From the NCBI GenBank assembly GCA_963702765.1, contig CAVPEB010000035.1, forward strand, positions 38,881 through 102,880: a stretch of 64,000 nt of DNA. Reading direction: 5' to 3'. The position numbers were made by a program, and so were the translations under genes. The stretch comes from DATMNR01 sp963702765 (GTDB taxonomy: Bacteria; Chloroflexota; Ktedonobacteria; Ktedonobacterales; Ktedonobacteraceae). A model generated the notes under the pieces. It saw only the letters and a list, made by a program, of their open reading frames with translations. It searched no databases and had not been told where the DNA came from. This document shows, piece after piece, positions 16,008-23,943 of the stretch (position 1 is the stretch's first letter; each line of letters starts with the position of its first letter).

Positions 16008-17777
16008 ATGTTTGAGAAAAGGTCTGAATATATATCAGCAAAGCGGTGGCACAAATTATTCACTGTTCTTGTAATTGTAGGAATGTTATGTCTCATCCTA
16101 TTGGGAGTAGCTGGCAACTCTCCAAAGGCATACGCGGACGGCATTCCAGGCGGTAATGTCTCTGATCCAGTTGTGCGCGCAGTTGACATCGCTAAACCTG
16201 CCGTTGTGCGCATCATCACAATCTTAAACGGTCAGTTGATCGTTCATTTCGCTTCACCTGCACATAAAGATGTCACATTTCCTCAAAGTAGCAACGGCTA
16301 TCAGATTGCTTTATCTGGTAGCGGCACGTTTATTACTGCGACTGGCGAAATATTGACTGCTGACCATGTTGTCAATCCTCCACAACAGGATCTGGATCAA
16401 TTTTTGCAGCAGCAGGCAGCACAAGATATTGCTAACTATATGAACCAGGTGCTTAAGGCCAATCCACCAGCCTCAGCAGACCAGGTAACAGCGCAACTGG
16501 CAAGCGGACAGCTAAGCTCCACTTCCCAATACAGCACTCCTCAAAGCCGCGTATACTTGAGCACAGCTTATACCGGCCCATTAAACGTTACTAATATCCA
16601 GGATGTTCCTTCGAATCTTTTTTCACCGGTGGATCGCATCGAAAAACAAAGCTCGTTCAATGACAAAGATGTTGCTATCATCCACGTCAGCAATATGAAT
16701 GATATGGCTATGGTTCAACTGGGTGACTCTTCCAGTGTGCAACAGCAGGATAACTTAACGATTATCGGTTTTCCAGGCAATGGTGATATTGCAGGCAATA
16801 CAGCGACGGATCTGCTGACATTGTCAGTAAATCCAGTCTTTGTCAGTTCGTTCAAAACGACAAATACGGGAGCGCCAGTCATCCAGGTTGCAGGGAATGT
16901 GGAACATGGAGATAGTGGAGGCCCTGCGCTCGACAACCATGGCACCATCGTTGGCATTGTTAGCTTCGGAGCTACTAGCGGGCAAGGCAATACCAGCTTT
17001 TTGCAAGCTAGCAGTAGCGCGATTGCACTTGTGCAGTCACTTGGATTGAATACAACTCCCGGGCCATTCCAGAAAGCCTGGAACCAGGCTTTTACTGATT
17101 ATTCATCCAATACACCGGGTCATTGGCATAAGGCACAGAGTGAATTCGAGCAAATCGCTGCTAGATATCCACTATTCAAGGGAGTCCAACCTTACCTTGA
17201 TTATGCAACAACCCAGGCTAAGATTGAGAAAGTGCCTCAAACGCAACCTTCACAAAATTCTCATTCTTCAACACAACCTGTATCGCTTAGTTCTTCTATA
17301 CCATGGGTCGCGATTGTAATTGGCGCTATACTGGTGGCGATATTGCTGCTCTTTGGAGCTATTGTGTTTCGCCGAAGGCGGGTCAAGAAAACTTCAGCGA
17401 CAACGCCGCCTACAGTAGCTTCAAACAGTGCGCCCGTGCAGGTTGCACCACCAGTGATGCAGGGAAGCACTATCAGTCCTTCTCAATCTGTATATGGCCG
17501 TCAAGTGAATGATGCATTGACAGCATTTGGAGCACCGCCATCCGCGAATTCTCAATCACCCAGGTCCGTACAACAGCCATTTCAGTCATTTGCACCGCCT
17601 TATCCGCAAAATCAGTCATCCAATGTACCAGCGAATAGTACAACATTGCCATCAACCAATTCTGGCACTCTGGTGCACTGGCCCTGTGGACATATGAATC
17701 GTCCTGTAGCCCGCTATTGTAGCGTTTGTGGCGAACCTGCTCCTCCATCACCACCTGCTCGAAAATTTGAGCAGTAA
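16008..17777 (+). CDS. membrane-anchored trypsin-like serine protease with C-terminal zinc ribbon
   Basis: This protein has about 589 residues from the ATG at 16008; an ATG at 15963 would add 15. An N-terminal hydrophobic helix (VLVIVGMLCLILLGVAG) anchors or exports it. The trypsin-like domain has His120 (ILTADHVV), Asp221 (DKDVAIIHV) and Ser303 (GDSGGPALD). A second helix follows (VAIVIGAILVAILLLFGAIVF, then RRRRVKK), then a long Pro/Ser/Gln-rich tail and a zinc ribbon at the extreme C-terminus (CGHMNRPVARYCSVCGEPA). Positive charges after the second helix put the tail and zinc ribbon in the cytoplasm and the protease outside. It resembles DegP/HtrA-like stress proteases but has no PDZ domain. 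The role is unknown. Confidence 0.82.
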   Translation: MFEKRSEYISAKRWHKLFTVLVIVGMLCLILLGVAGNSPKAYADGIPGGNVSDPVVRAVDIAKPAVVRIITILNGQLIVHFASPAHKDVTFPQSSNGYQIALSGSGTFITATGEILTADHVVNPPQQDLDQFLQQQAAQDIANYMNQVLKANPPASADQVTAQLASGQLSSTSQYSTPQSRVYLSTAYTGPLNVTNIQDVPSNLFSPVDRIEKQSSFNDKDVAIIHVSNMNDMAMVQLGDSSSVQQQDNLTIIGFPGNGDIAGNTATDLLTLSVNPVFVSSFKTTNTGAPVIQVAGNVEHGDSGGPALDNHGTIVGIVSFGATSGQGNTSFLQASSSAIALVQSLGLNTTPGPFQKAWNQAFTDYSSNTPGHWHKAQSEFEQIAARYPLFKGVQPYLDYATTQAKIEKVPQTQPSQNSHSSTQPVSLSSSIPWVAIVIGAILVAILLLFGAIVFRRRRVKKTSATTPPTVASNSAPVQVAPPVMQGSTISPSQSVYGRQVNDALTAFGAPPSANSQSPRSVQQPFQSFAPPYPQNQSSNVPANSTTLPSTNSGTLVHWPCGHMNRPVARYCSVCGEPAPPSPPARKFEQ

Positions 17778-18108
17778 ACTCTTCATGAAAGTTGGTCATA
17801 TGTTACAAAAAGTCTCCCAAGGCAGCATTTTCCCTCGCGCAGACGGCAAGATCATTGACGAGCATTTCGGAGCTTTGCATACGCAGCAAGATAACTTTAG
17901 CCTGGCTCATATGACTGCACCACCTGGTTGGCGTGAACCAGCACAAATCGCGGAATTTGACGAAGTGGTGATTGTGTTACAGGGTGTGCTTGTTGTAGAA
18001 GCTGATAACCAACGCATTGAGGTAAGGCCTGACGAAACCTACTTGATTGATCGAGGTACAAAAGTGACCTATAGTAATGCTTCTCAAAATTCACCGTGCA
18101 TTTACAGA

Positions 18109-18159
18109 GAACGGCCCAGAAAGCCCTGTTTTTTCTAAGCCGGGGATGAATGGGCGTTC
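18109..18159 (+). repeat. left-end hairpin of the IS605 element
   Basis: GAACGGCCCA at 18109-18118 pairs with TGGGCGTTC at 18151-18159 with one bulge, and an inner GCCC can pair with GGGG. Subterminal imperfect hairpins are the sites recognised by Y1 transposases in this family. Confidence 0.55.
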
Positions 18160-18192
18160 CTTGTTTGGGGCAGGGGTGGAGGCAGGACGGCC

Positions 18193-18582
18193 TTAGTGTT
18201 CGCTTTGTTGTTGAATATATCGTTCAACGGTTTCGCTGCTGACGTTGCCTGCTGTCGAGAGGAAATAGGAAGGCGACCACAGCACAGGCAATCTTCGCAA
18301 ATGGGCAAATTCCTGGCGCAAGAGGCGTGAGGAACGTCCTTTAATGAGCCTGGGAAGATCTGAGGGAAGGGTAGATGGATTGGTTCGCACACCCAGATCA
18401 ACATGATCGGGTTAAATCGCCAACTCGATAAGCTGCCACTCGTGTTTGTATATAATCTCATGAATAATCTGCTCAAGCCGCTTTTTCACATGTCCTTCAA
18501 GAGGAGCACGCCGATACTGTGGACAAAAAATCAGATGATAAACAAGTAAGTGGACCCTATGCCGGTCGTGCTGATCTTCCAT
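18193..18582 (-). pseudogene. tnpA: IS200/IS605 Y1 transposase TnpA, inactivated
   Basis: Starting from the ATG at 18582, the frame reads VHLLVYHLIFCPQYRRAPLEG and HEIIYKHEWQLIELAI. It then meets an in-frame TAA near 18412 and continues in the same frame with PDHVDLGVRTNPSTLPSD, LIKGRSSRLLRQEF and STAGNVSSETVERYI, where the catalytic tyrosine lies. The family HUH motif should read DHVHLF; here it is DHVDLG, so the second metal-binding His is Asp. Two independent lesions, a nonsense codon and the loss of an active-site residue, make this a true pseudogene. It diverges from tnpB. Confidence 0.85.
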
Positions 18583-18905
18583 CCGATGTCATTTTTCTCT
18601 TGTTCATCTGATGGTCTCGCTTTCTCCATCTGCCTTTGAGGGCGGCAACCGCTTTGATCGTATGGCTTTGCCCGGTCCCTTCGACATCCTGGGTTTCGCG
18701 TCTTCGCTACATGAGCGGCCCAATCATGCAATAAAGCCAGGAGGAGAAGGCGCGTCACTGTCACGCTGTGCAGTTACCGGAAAAGTCTGCACGGGAAGAA
18801 TAGTTTTGTAGAAGCAGGAGAGAAGAGCAGGAACAAGGGGCGGGCAAGAGTTCTCGTCCCTTGTTCGCAAGACATATCACATGCAATGAAAAGGCAGAGC
18901 ACACC

Positions 18906-20471
18906 ATGAAGCGAGCGAAGACACCAACCTTTCTTCTCGAATTGCCCTTGCAGGTCGATTGGAGCCAGGAACGCCATGTACGTGCGCACTTGGAAGCGGC
19001 AAGGTCACTGTATAACGCTCTGCTTGGTGAAGCCATGAAGCGGCTCAGGTGCATGCGCAACGACCCGGCATGGAGCAAGGCGCAGGCTATCCATCGCTCA
19101 CACAAGCAGGAGCGCGCACAAGCTTTTTCTGCTCTGCGCAAGAAATACCGCTTCTTAGAATACGAGCTGCATGAGTATGCCAAACGTGCTCGCGTCTCGT
19201 GGATCGCTGACCACATCGATAGCACGATGGCCCAAACGCTTGCTACCCGTGCCTATCAAGCAGCCAATCGCGTCTGTGTCGGCAAAGCCAAACGGGTGCG
19301 CTTTCGCAGCAAAGGCAGAGGCATTGATAGTGTGGAAGGGAAACGCAATGATGTCGGCATGCGCTTTGTCCTGGACCCGGGCGTGGGAGATGGTGGTTTT
19401 CTGATCTGGAATGAAGAGGTGATGCCGACCATCATCAACTGGCTTGATCCAGTGGTGCAACACGGCATGGGTCACAAGATCAAGTATGTGCGCCTGGTCC
19501 GTCGCAAAGCTTCTTCCCCACAGGCCCAAGGGACCGATAAAGACGGCAACCGCTATTATGTGCAACTAGTTTTAGAGGGCCATGCTTTCCTCAAGCCAAA
19601 ACATGAGGAAGCGGGAAAAGATACGATCGGGCTGGATATTGGACCGTCAACGTTGGCGATTGTGCCACGAACGGGCGCTGCCGATCTGGTCACGTTTTGC
19701 GAGGAGTTGACGCCCGATACCAGGAAAAAACGGCGATTGCAACGCAAAATGGATCGCCAGAGACGCGCCAATAATCCCGACAATGATGATGAAAAGGGAC
19801 GTGTGAAAACAGGTCGCCTGCACTGGAAAGAGAGCAAGCGATACAAGGCGAGCAGACGACAGCATGCGAACACCGAGCGCCACCTGTCCGCACACCGTAA
19901 GAGCCTGCATGGGCGTCTTGCGCATCGCATTGCGCAGATGGGCACCACGATCACTATAGAAACAACCTCCTTCAAAGCATGGCAGAAGCAGTATGGTCGA
20001 AGCATAGGACTGCGCGCACCGGGGCTGTTTGTAGCGCATTTGGCTCGCATAGTTGCAAAAACTGGCGGCATCCTGTACGAAGTCTCTGCCTACCAGACCA
20101 AACTGTCTCAATATTGCCATCAGTGCAGGCAGTATCACAAGAAGCCACGATCACAGCGCTGGCACACATGTCCTTGTGGATTTGGACCAGTGCAGCGTGA
20201 TCTGTATTCGGCTTTCTTGCTGGCCTACCTGGAACCGGAGCAAACGCTTCCCTCTGTCAACCAGCCTGTCTGGGAAGGTGCGGAGCCGCGCCTGAGAGCC
20301 GTGATGGAGGGTCTGCAACAACGTGCGAATGAGGGGCAGAAATTGCCCCGAAGCATGGGCTTGTCGGCTTCTCGAAAAGCTGCCCGTGCCGGAGCGCGTC
20401 GGCTCGAAAGTCCTGCCTATCCCCACCAAGACTCGGTTGTTACTTCGGGGGCGACCGGAAGCGGTGGGTGA
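18906..20471 (+). CDS. tnpB: TnpB RNA-guided nuclease of the IS605 element
   Basis: This TnpB has 521 residues, longer than the usual 400 or so. The RuvC-like active site is complete: Asp244 (GLDIGPSTLAIV), Glu352 (TIETTSFKAW) and Asp432 (VQRDLYSAFLLAYL). The zinc-finger segment between them is present (YCHQCRQYH, then HTCPCGFG). The extra length is an extended C-terminal tail of about 75 residues and a lysine/arginine-rich insert. I chose the ATG at 18906 (MKRAKTPTFLLELPL) because upstream codons are not TnpB-like. TnpB proteins cut DNA beside the transposon's target sequence using an RNA from the right end; here that sequence should be TTTAC. It looks intact although tnpA is dead. Confidence 0.9.
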   Translation: MKRAKTPTFLLELPLQVDWSQERHVRAHLEAARSLYNALLGEAMKRLRCMRNDPAWSKAQAIHRSHKQERAQAFSALRKKYRFLEYELHEYAKRARVSWIADHIDSTMAQTLATRAYQAANRVCVGKAKRVRFRSKGRGIDSVEGKRNDVGMRFVLDPGVGDGGFLIWNEEVMPTIINWLDPVVQHGMGHKIKYVRLVRRKASSPQAQGTDKDGNRYYVQLVLEGHAFLKPKHEEAGKDTIGLDIGPSTLAIVPRTGAADLVTFCEELTPDTRKKRRLQRKMDRQRRANNPDNDDEKGRVKTGRLHWKESKRYKASRRQHANTERHLSAHRKSLHGRLAHRIAQMGTTITIETTSFKAWQKQYGRSIGLRAPGLFVAHLARIVAKTGGILYEVSAYQTKLSQYCHQCRQYHKKPRSQRWHTCPCGFGPVQRDLYSAFLLAYLEPEQTLPSVNQPVWEGAEPRLRAVMEGLQQRANEGQKLPRSMGLSASRKAARAGARRLESPAYPHQDSVVTSGATGSGG

Positions 20472-20512
20472 GCAACAGGAACCCCCGCGCATTTATGGCG
20501 GGGAGGTCTCAG
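20400..20512 (+). ncRNA. predicted TnpB omega (right-end) RNA scaffold
   Basis: TnpB guide RNAs come from the 3' end of tnpB and the right end of the element, with the guide in the flanking DNA. Here this region folds well: a GTTG segment near 20437 can pair with CAAC near 20474, and a strong hairpin CCCCGC-GCATTTATG-GCGGGG sits near the end. By analogy the guide would be the first 16-20 bases of the cupin gene's 3' part (20513-20532). The 5' limit is a guess. Confidence 0.5.
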
Positions 20513-20578
20513 TGGTCGTTATGTATGCCAGCATTTCGTCTTGAACGAACACAAATCGAAAACAATTAAAGCAAAAAG

Positions 20579-20612
20579 GCATGAACACAAGATAATCTTT
20601 CGTGCTCATGTC
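20579..20612 (-). terminator. possible fabI terminator hairpin
   Basis: An imperfect inverted repeat (GGCATGAACACAAGAT against ATCTTTCGTGCTCATG) lies just after the fabI stop. Reading on the minus strand there is no clean T-run, so it is a weak call. Confidence 0.3.
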
Positions 20613-20633
20613 TTTGAAGTTTAATACGTATGC

Positions 20634-21404
20634 TTATGCACCCATAATGTTATAACCAGCATCGACGAAGAGAATTTCTCCGGTAATTGCACGGGCAAGA
20701 GAACTACTGAGGAATAGTGCTGCATCTCCAACTTCACTCTGATCAATATTACGCCGCAGTGGTGCAGCTATGCCCATATGTTCACGGAAGCTCGTAAAAC
20801 CTGAGACACCACGAGCAGCTAACGTGTTAAGAGGTCCAGCAGAAATGGCATTGACACGAATATTATATTCACCGAGTTCAAAGGCAAGATAGCGCATGCT
20901 GCATTCCAACGCAGCCTTGGCAACTGCCATAACATTATATTTTGGCATGACCCGCTCGCTGGCCATATACGTCAAGGTGAGAATGGAGCCACCGCCGTTG
21001 GCTTGCATAATCGGCTTTGCCCGTCGGGCCATAGCAACCAATGAATAGGAGCTTATATCCAGTGCTGTATGGAACCCTTCGCGTGTCGTTTCATAGAATG
21101 GATTCTCCAGTTCTTGTGGGGGAGCAAAAGCGACTGAATGAATCAGAATGTCGATCTTACCACCAAATGTCTCATTAGCCCAGGCGAAAGCTGCGTCGAG
21201 CTGCTCATCATTCTGCACATCGCATGAAAAGACCGGGGTATTGGGAATTTTGGCTGCAAGTTCACGCACATACTTCTCCATACGATCCTGGTAGGTGAAG
21301 GCTAGTTGTGCTCCTTCTCCTGCGAGTGCTTGAGCAATCGCCCAGCCAATGGAACGATGGTTGGCAATACCAAAAATAAGTGCGTTTTTTCCTTCTAATA
21401 ACGG
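20634..21404 (-). CDS. fabI: enoyl-[acyl-carrier-protein] reductase (NADH), FabI
   Basis: FabI catalyses the last reduction step of each fatty-acid elongation cycle. The 256 residues start MPLLEGKNALIFGIANHRSIG, a typical FabI nucleotide-binding N-terminus with IANHRSIGWAIA. HSVAFAP is the conserved segment after the cofactor site. The catalytic Tyr and Lys are in KYNVMAVAKAALE (Tyr-X6-Lys), and AGPLNTLAARGVSGF precedes the substrate-binding loop. GAGAGGAG lies 7 bases upstream of the ATG at 21404, so the longer open frame to 21437 is not used. It lies downstream of the rhodanese gene on the same strand with a gap of 44 bp and may be co-transcribed with it. Confidence 0.95.
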   Translation of the reverse strand, partial: PLLEGKNALIFGIANHRSIGWAIAQALAGEGAQLAFTYQDRMEKYVRELAAKIPNTPVFSCDVQNDEQLDAAFAWANETFGGKIDILIHSVAFAPPQELENPFYETTREGFHTALDISSYSLVAMARRAKPIMQANGGGSILTLTYMASERVMPKYNVMAVAKAALECSMRYLAFELGEYNIRVNAISAGPLNTLAARGVSGFTSFREHMGIAAPLRRNIDQSEVGDAALFLSSSLARAITGEILFVDAGYNIMGA

Positions 21405-21448
21405 CATTGGTTGACTCCTCTCAAGTTTTCTTTCCATTGTACGAAATA

Positions 21449-21805
21449 CTAACGTTCAATAGGATATTGTCGCATAAACCATCCATTCATACCATTAGCC
21501 AGATTATAGACATTTTTCAAACCCGCCACTAATGCAATTTCGGATGCAGAAGCACTTCTTTGTCCCACAGCACAAACAAAGATAACATCTTCATCCTCAG
21601 GCAGATGTAAATCTTTGAGCGCCTTCCCAAAAGAGTAAATTCCATCGAGAGGTACCAGCGTCGCTTCGGGAATATGACCACGCTGCCACTCGTCAGGTTG
21701 GCGCACATCAATCACACGTGCTCCCGCCTCAATCATGTTTTTGGCTTCATCAGTACCAATGGTTGTATATGGGTACTTCTCATCTTGATCATTACTGTTT
21801 GGCAT
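21449..21805 (-). CDS. rhodanese-like domain protein
   Basis: This 118-residue single-domain rhodanese has IDVRQPDEWQRGHIPEATLVPL (the CH2A-like motif) and the active-site loop VCAVGQRSAS, whose cysteine would carry the persulfide. NLANGMNGWFM is the usual C-terminal end. The ATG at 21805 has AAGGAAG directly upstream. An earlier in-frame ATG at 21829 lies inside the preceding gene. It overlaps that gene's end by 14 bp, so the two are translationally coupled. The likely role is sulfur transfer or thiosulfate/persulfide handling; the partner is unknown. Confidence 0.9.
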   Translation of the reverse strand: MPNSNDQDEKYPYTTIGTDEAKNMIEAGARVIDVRQPDEWQRGHIPEATLVPLDGIYSFGKALKDLHLPEDEDVIFVCAVGQRSASASEIALVAGLKNVYNLANGMNGWFMRQYPIER

Positions 21806-22055
21806 TTTCTTCCTTGTATTCGCTATCATATTGTTCTAACCAGAGACGGCCATATGTTGTTGGTATGAGTACATATTCGTCTCCAACGAAGTTCATTGTG
21901 AGCAAGCCCTGATCTTCCATCTCGCGAAAGTCATCTGTAACCAGAAAATAGTTATCTACTAAATGCGATACATCACTTTCTGGCAGTTGCTTCCATATCA
22001 GGAGTTCACGCATGACAGCTGCATACTTGGGGTTACTATCGTCAATAGCTCGCAC
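21792..22055 (-). CDS. conserved-looking small protein, function unknown
   Basis: This 87-residue acidic protein starts at GTG 22055, chosen because AAGGAG lies 8 bases upstream. It reads MRAIDDSNPKYAAVMREL, then VDNYFLVTDDFREMEDQG, then MNFVGDEYVLIPTTYGRLWL. The helix-helix-strand pattern with a hairpin near the end could be a winged-helix-like fold, but I do not recognise a family. It overlaps the rhodanese gene by 14 bp and is probably the first gene of a small operon leading to fabI. The iscB element lies about 110 bp upstream and may have replaced part of its promoter region. Confidence 0.7.
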   Translation of the reverse strand: MRAIDDSNPKYAAVMRELLIWKQLPESDVSHLVDNYFLVTDDFREMEDQGLLTMNFVGDEYVLIPTTYGRLWLEQYDSEYKEENAKQ

Positions 22056-22171
22056 AGACGCTCTCCTTGATTTGCACTTTCACGAGTGATACATTGCTTG
22101 TAACGTCACTCTGGATGTATTCAACGTATTTAGCTTGCCCTAAGTGTAACAAATCCAGGCTAGTTGAGCAA

Positions 22172-22483
22172 GTCAACGACCCCACGTGTTTGACGCGTGG
22201 GCTTGCCGAATGCAAGCCCGTCGTTGTCCAGCCCCGGTCCCTGATCGAGACGGCCTCGAGACGAGGGGACTCCGTTGGAATGGTCATGGCACCTCCGGAT
22301 GCTTCCTCAGTCTGGAGCGATGCCGCTCTCGCGTTAAAAGCCCGTTCGGGGTATCGGGCGGTGCGCAGAGCTTGACAAGCCGCTCCAACATGGGCGAGGG
22401 GAGCGTCCCGGGCACGCCGGCCTGGGACCGTCATACAGCCCCGTAAGGGGACCCGCGTCACGCGGGGAACAGGAGGCAATGTC
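22172..22483 (+). ncRNA. HEARO / omega RNA of IscB
   Basis: The 310 bases before iscB have a highly structured, GC-rich composition and no convincing coding frame. A closing helix pairs CAACGAC (22174-22180) with GTCGTTG (22220-22226). It encloses two hairpins: CCCACGTG with CGCGTGGG, and GCTTGC-CGAA-TGCAAGC. More hairpins follow up to the iscB ribosome binding site (AGGAGG). Position and architecture match the HNH-endonuclease-associated RNA (HEARO) that guides IscB. By family rule the guide is the 16-20 bases just 5' of the scaffold, about 22152-22171. Confidence 0.75.
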
Positions 22484-23755
22484 ATGGTGTTTGTACTGGA
22501 CAGGCACAAGAAGCCACTCATGCCCTGCTCACCCAAAAGAGCGCGGCTGCTGCTCGCGCGCAAGCGGGCGGTGGTACACCGCATCAGCCCGTTTGTGATC
22601 CGGCTCAAGGATCGGCGCGTGGAAGAGAGTAGGCTACAAGCGGTGGCACTCAAGATCGACCCGGGCAGCAAGACCACGGGCATGGCCATTGTGAGGCAAG
22701 AGGCAACGCAAGATGGCCCGCACGATCACGCGCTGCACCTCGCAGAGGTACGCCACCGCGGAACCGCCGTGCATCAGGCCATGCTCGAACGCGCGGGTCA
22801 CCGCCGCCGCCGCCGCAGCACCAACCTGCGCTATCGCGAACCGCGCTTCGACCATCGCACGCGTCCCCGCGGGTGGCTCCTGCCCTCGCTGGACTCGCGG
22901 GTCGGCAATGTGCTCAATTGGACGCGGCGCTACGGCCGGTGGGTGCCCGTCAGGCGCATCGAGGTGGAACGCGTCACATTCGATTCGCAGCTGCTGCAGA
23001 ATGCAGAAATCAGCGGCCTCGAGTACCAGCGGGGTGAACTGACTGGCTGGGAGACGAGGGCCTATCTGCTGGAGAAGTTCGGGCACCGCTGCGCGTATTG
23101 TGGCAAGGGGGAGGTGCCCTTCGAGCTCGATCACCAGCTGCCCCGCAGCCGGGGCGGCTCCAATCGGGTGTCCAACCTCGTACTGGCATGCCACGACTGT
23201 AACAGTGCCAAGGGCAACCGGACGGCGGCCGAGTTCGGCTACCCACAGGTGCAGGCGCAGGCGCAGGCCCCGCTCAGGGACGCCTCCGCGGTCAACGCGA
23301 CGCGTTTAGCGCTGCTGCGCGAGCTCGAGAAGCTGGGGCTGCCCATCGGCACCTGGAGCGGAGGGCGCACGCGCTGGAACCGGGCGCGCTTCGGTCTCCC
23401 CAAAACGCACGCCCTGGACGCGCTCTGCGTCGGAGATCTTGCAGGGATCGATGCGGGCAGTCTCAAGACGACGGTCATCACGGCGATGGGGAGAGGACGC
23501 TATGGTCGCACCAACAGTGACAAGTGTGGCTTCCCGCGTGGCTATCTCATGCGCCAGAAGCAGGTCCGGGGTCTCAAGACAGGCGACCGGGTGGAAGCGG
23601 TCGTCCCCGCCGGGTTCGCCGCACGTGGAACGCATACTGGACGCATCGCGGTCCGCGCCAACGGGCAGTTTCGCATGGGCAAGGTGCAGGGCATTCCAGC
23701 GCGTTTTTGTCGTATGCTTCAGCGGGCCGATGGGTATGATTACGCAAGGGCATGA
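22484..23755 (+). CDS. iscB: IscB RNA-guided nickase/nuclease (HNH + split RuvC)
   Basis: IscB is the ancestor-like relative of Cas9. The 423 residues show the N-terminal PLMP domain (KPLMPCSPKRARLLLARKRA), RuvC-I with Asp59 (KIDPGSKTTG), an arginine-rich bridge helix (HRRRRRSTNLRYREPRF) and RuvC-II with Glu160/Glu162 (RIEVERVTFD). The HNH domain has CAYCGKG, His217 (ELDHQLPRSRGG) and CHDCNSAKGN. RuvC-III has His309 and Asp312 (KTHALDALCVG). The C-terminal region resembles the target-adjacent-motif recognition part. All catalytic residues are present, so it is probably active. AGGAGG precedes the ATG. Codon use is far more GC-rich than in neighbours. Confidence 0.93.
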   Translation: MVFVLDRHKKPLMPCSPKRARLLLARKRAVVHRISPFVIRLKDRRVEESRLQAVALKIDPGSKTTGMAIVRQEATQDGPHDHALHLAEVRHRGTAVHQAMLERAGHRRRRRSTNLRYREPRFDHRTRPRGWLLPSLDSRVGNVLNWTRRYGRWVPVRRIEVERVTFDSQLLQNAEISGLEYQRGELTGWETRAYLLEKFGHRCAYCGKGEVPFELDHQLPRSRGGSNRVSNLVLACHDCNSAKGNRTAAEFGYPQVQAQAQAPLRDASAVNATRLALLRELEKLGLPIGTWSGGRTRWNRARFGLPKTHALDALCVGDLAGIDAGSLKTTVITAMGRGRYGRTNSDKCGFPRGYLMRQKQVRGLKTGDRVEAVVPAGFAARGTHTGRIAVRANGQFRMGKVQGIPARFCRMLQRADGYDYARA

Positions 23756-23943
23756 CAAGCAACGAGGCGCTTGCTCCCTTGCCTACAGCAAGGAACGCTG
23801 CTTCCTCTCCTTGCATGCATGCAGGGGCTTGGAGCAGGAGGAAGTTGGTGACACAGCCATTGCATGAGTGCACGCTTAACCCGACGGCAAGCCATAACTA
23901 TGTTATAAAAGTGGAAGATACCTTTCAGGAGGGAGACAGGCTT

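Larger units (their letters stand above)
18106..20512. mobile_element. IS200/IS605-family element (dead tnpA, intact tnpB) inserted in a cupin gene
   Basis: The boundaries are inferred from the interrupted cupin frame. The left flank ends in TTTAC (18101-18105) and the right flank begins at 20513. The element holds a divergent tnpA (minus, broken) and tnpB (plus), the IS605 layout. There is no target duplication, as expected for HUH-type single-strand transposition. The left end has an imperfect hairpin (18109-18159, GAACGGCCCA pairing with TGGGCGTTC). The right end has a CCCCGC/GCGGGG hairpin at about 20482-20503. TTTAC immediately 5' of the left end fits the short 5' target sequence of this family. 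Mobility would need a TnpA supplied in trans. Confidence 0.85.
17785..20569 (+). pseudogene. cupin-domain protein split by an IS605-type element
   Basis: The 5' part (17785-18105) encodes a single-domain cupin like ethanolamine-utilisation EutQ-type proteins: GSIFPRADGKIIDEHFG, MTAPPGWREPAQIAEFDEVVIVLQG, then VRPDETYLIDRGTKVTYSN. It breaks off after NSPCIY. The missing C-terminus is found in frame 2.4 kb downstream at 20513-20569, reading WSLCMPAFRLERTQIENN and stop, which completes the usual CxYxSxCxPAF end. Removing 18106-20512 restores one uninterrupted frame of about 125 codons. As it stands, translation runs into the element and ends at 18138 with an unrelated tail. The ATG at 17785 is 7 bp after the protease stop. 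Confidence 0.85.
22165..23815 (+). mobile_element. IscB element (HEARO RNA + iscB), GC-rich
   Basis: A GC-rich island, visibly richer than its AT-leaning surroundings, contains a structured RNA, an iscB gene and a right-end imperfect hairpin (CCTTGC-CTACA-GCAAGG near 23779-23795, inside a longer GAGG/CCTC stem). No tnpA accompanies it, as is usual for IscB elements mobilised in trans. The composition indicates recent transfer. Both boundaries are approximate because I could not reconstruct the empty site. Confidence 0.65.

Noticed and set aside
22042..22689. Long minus-strand open frame across the HEARO RNA and iscB start
   Set aside because: The GC-rich DNA leaves all frames open; the sequence is low-complexity and contradicts the well-supported RNA and iscB on the plus strand.
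22634..23758. Several long open frames overlapping iscB on both strands
   Set aside because: These are high-GC shadows. Only the plus frame from 22484 has the PLMP, RuvC and HNH motifs.
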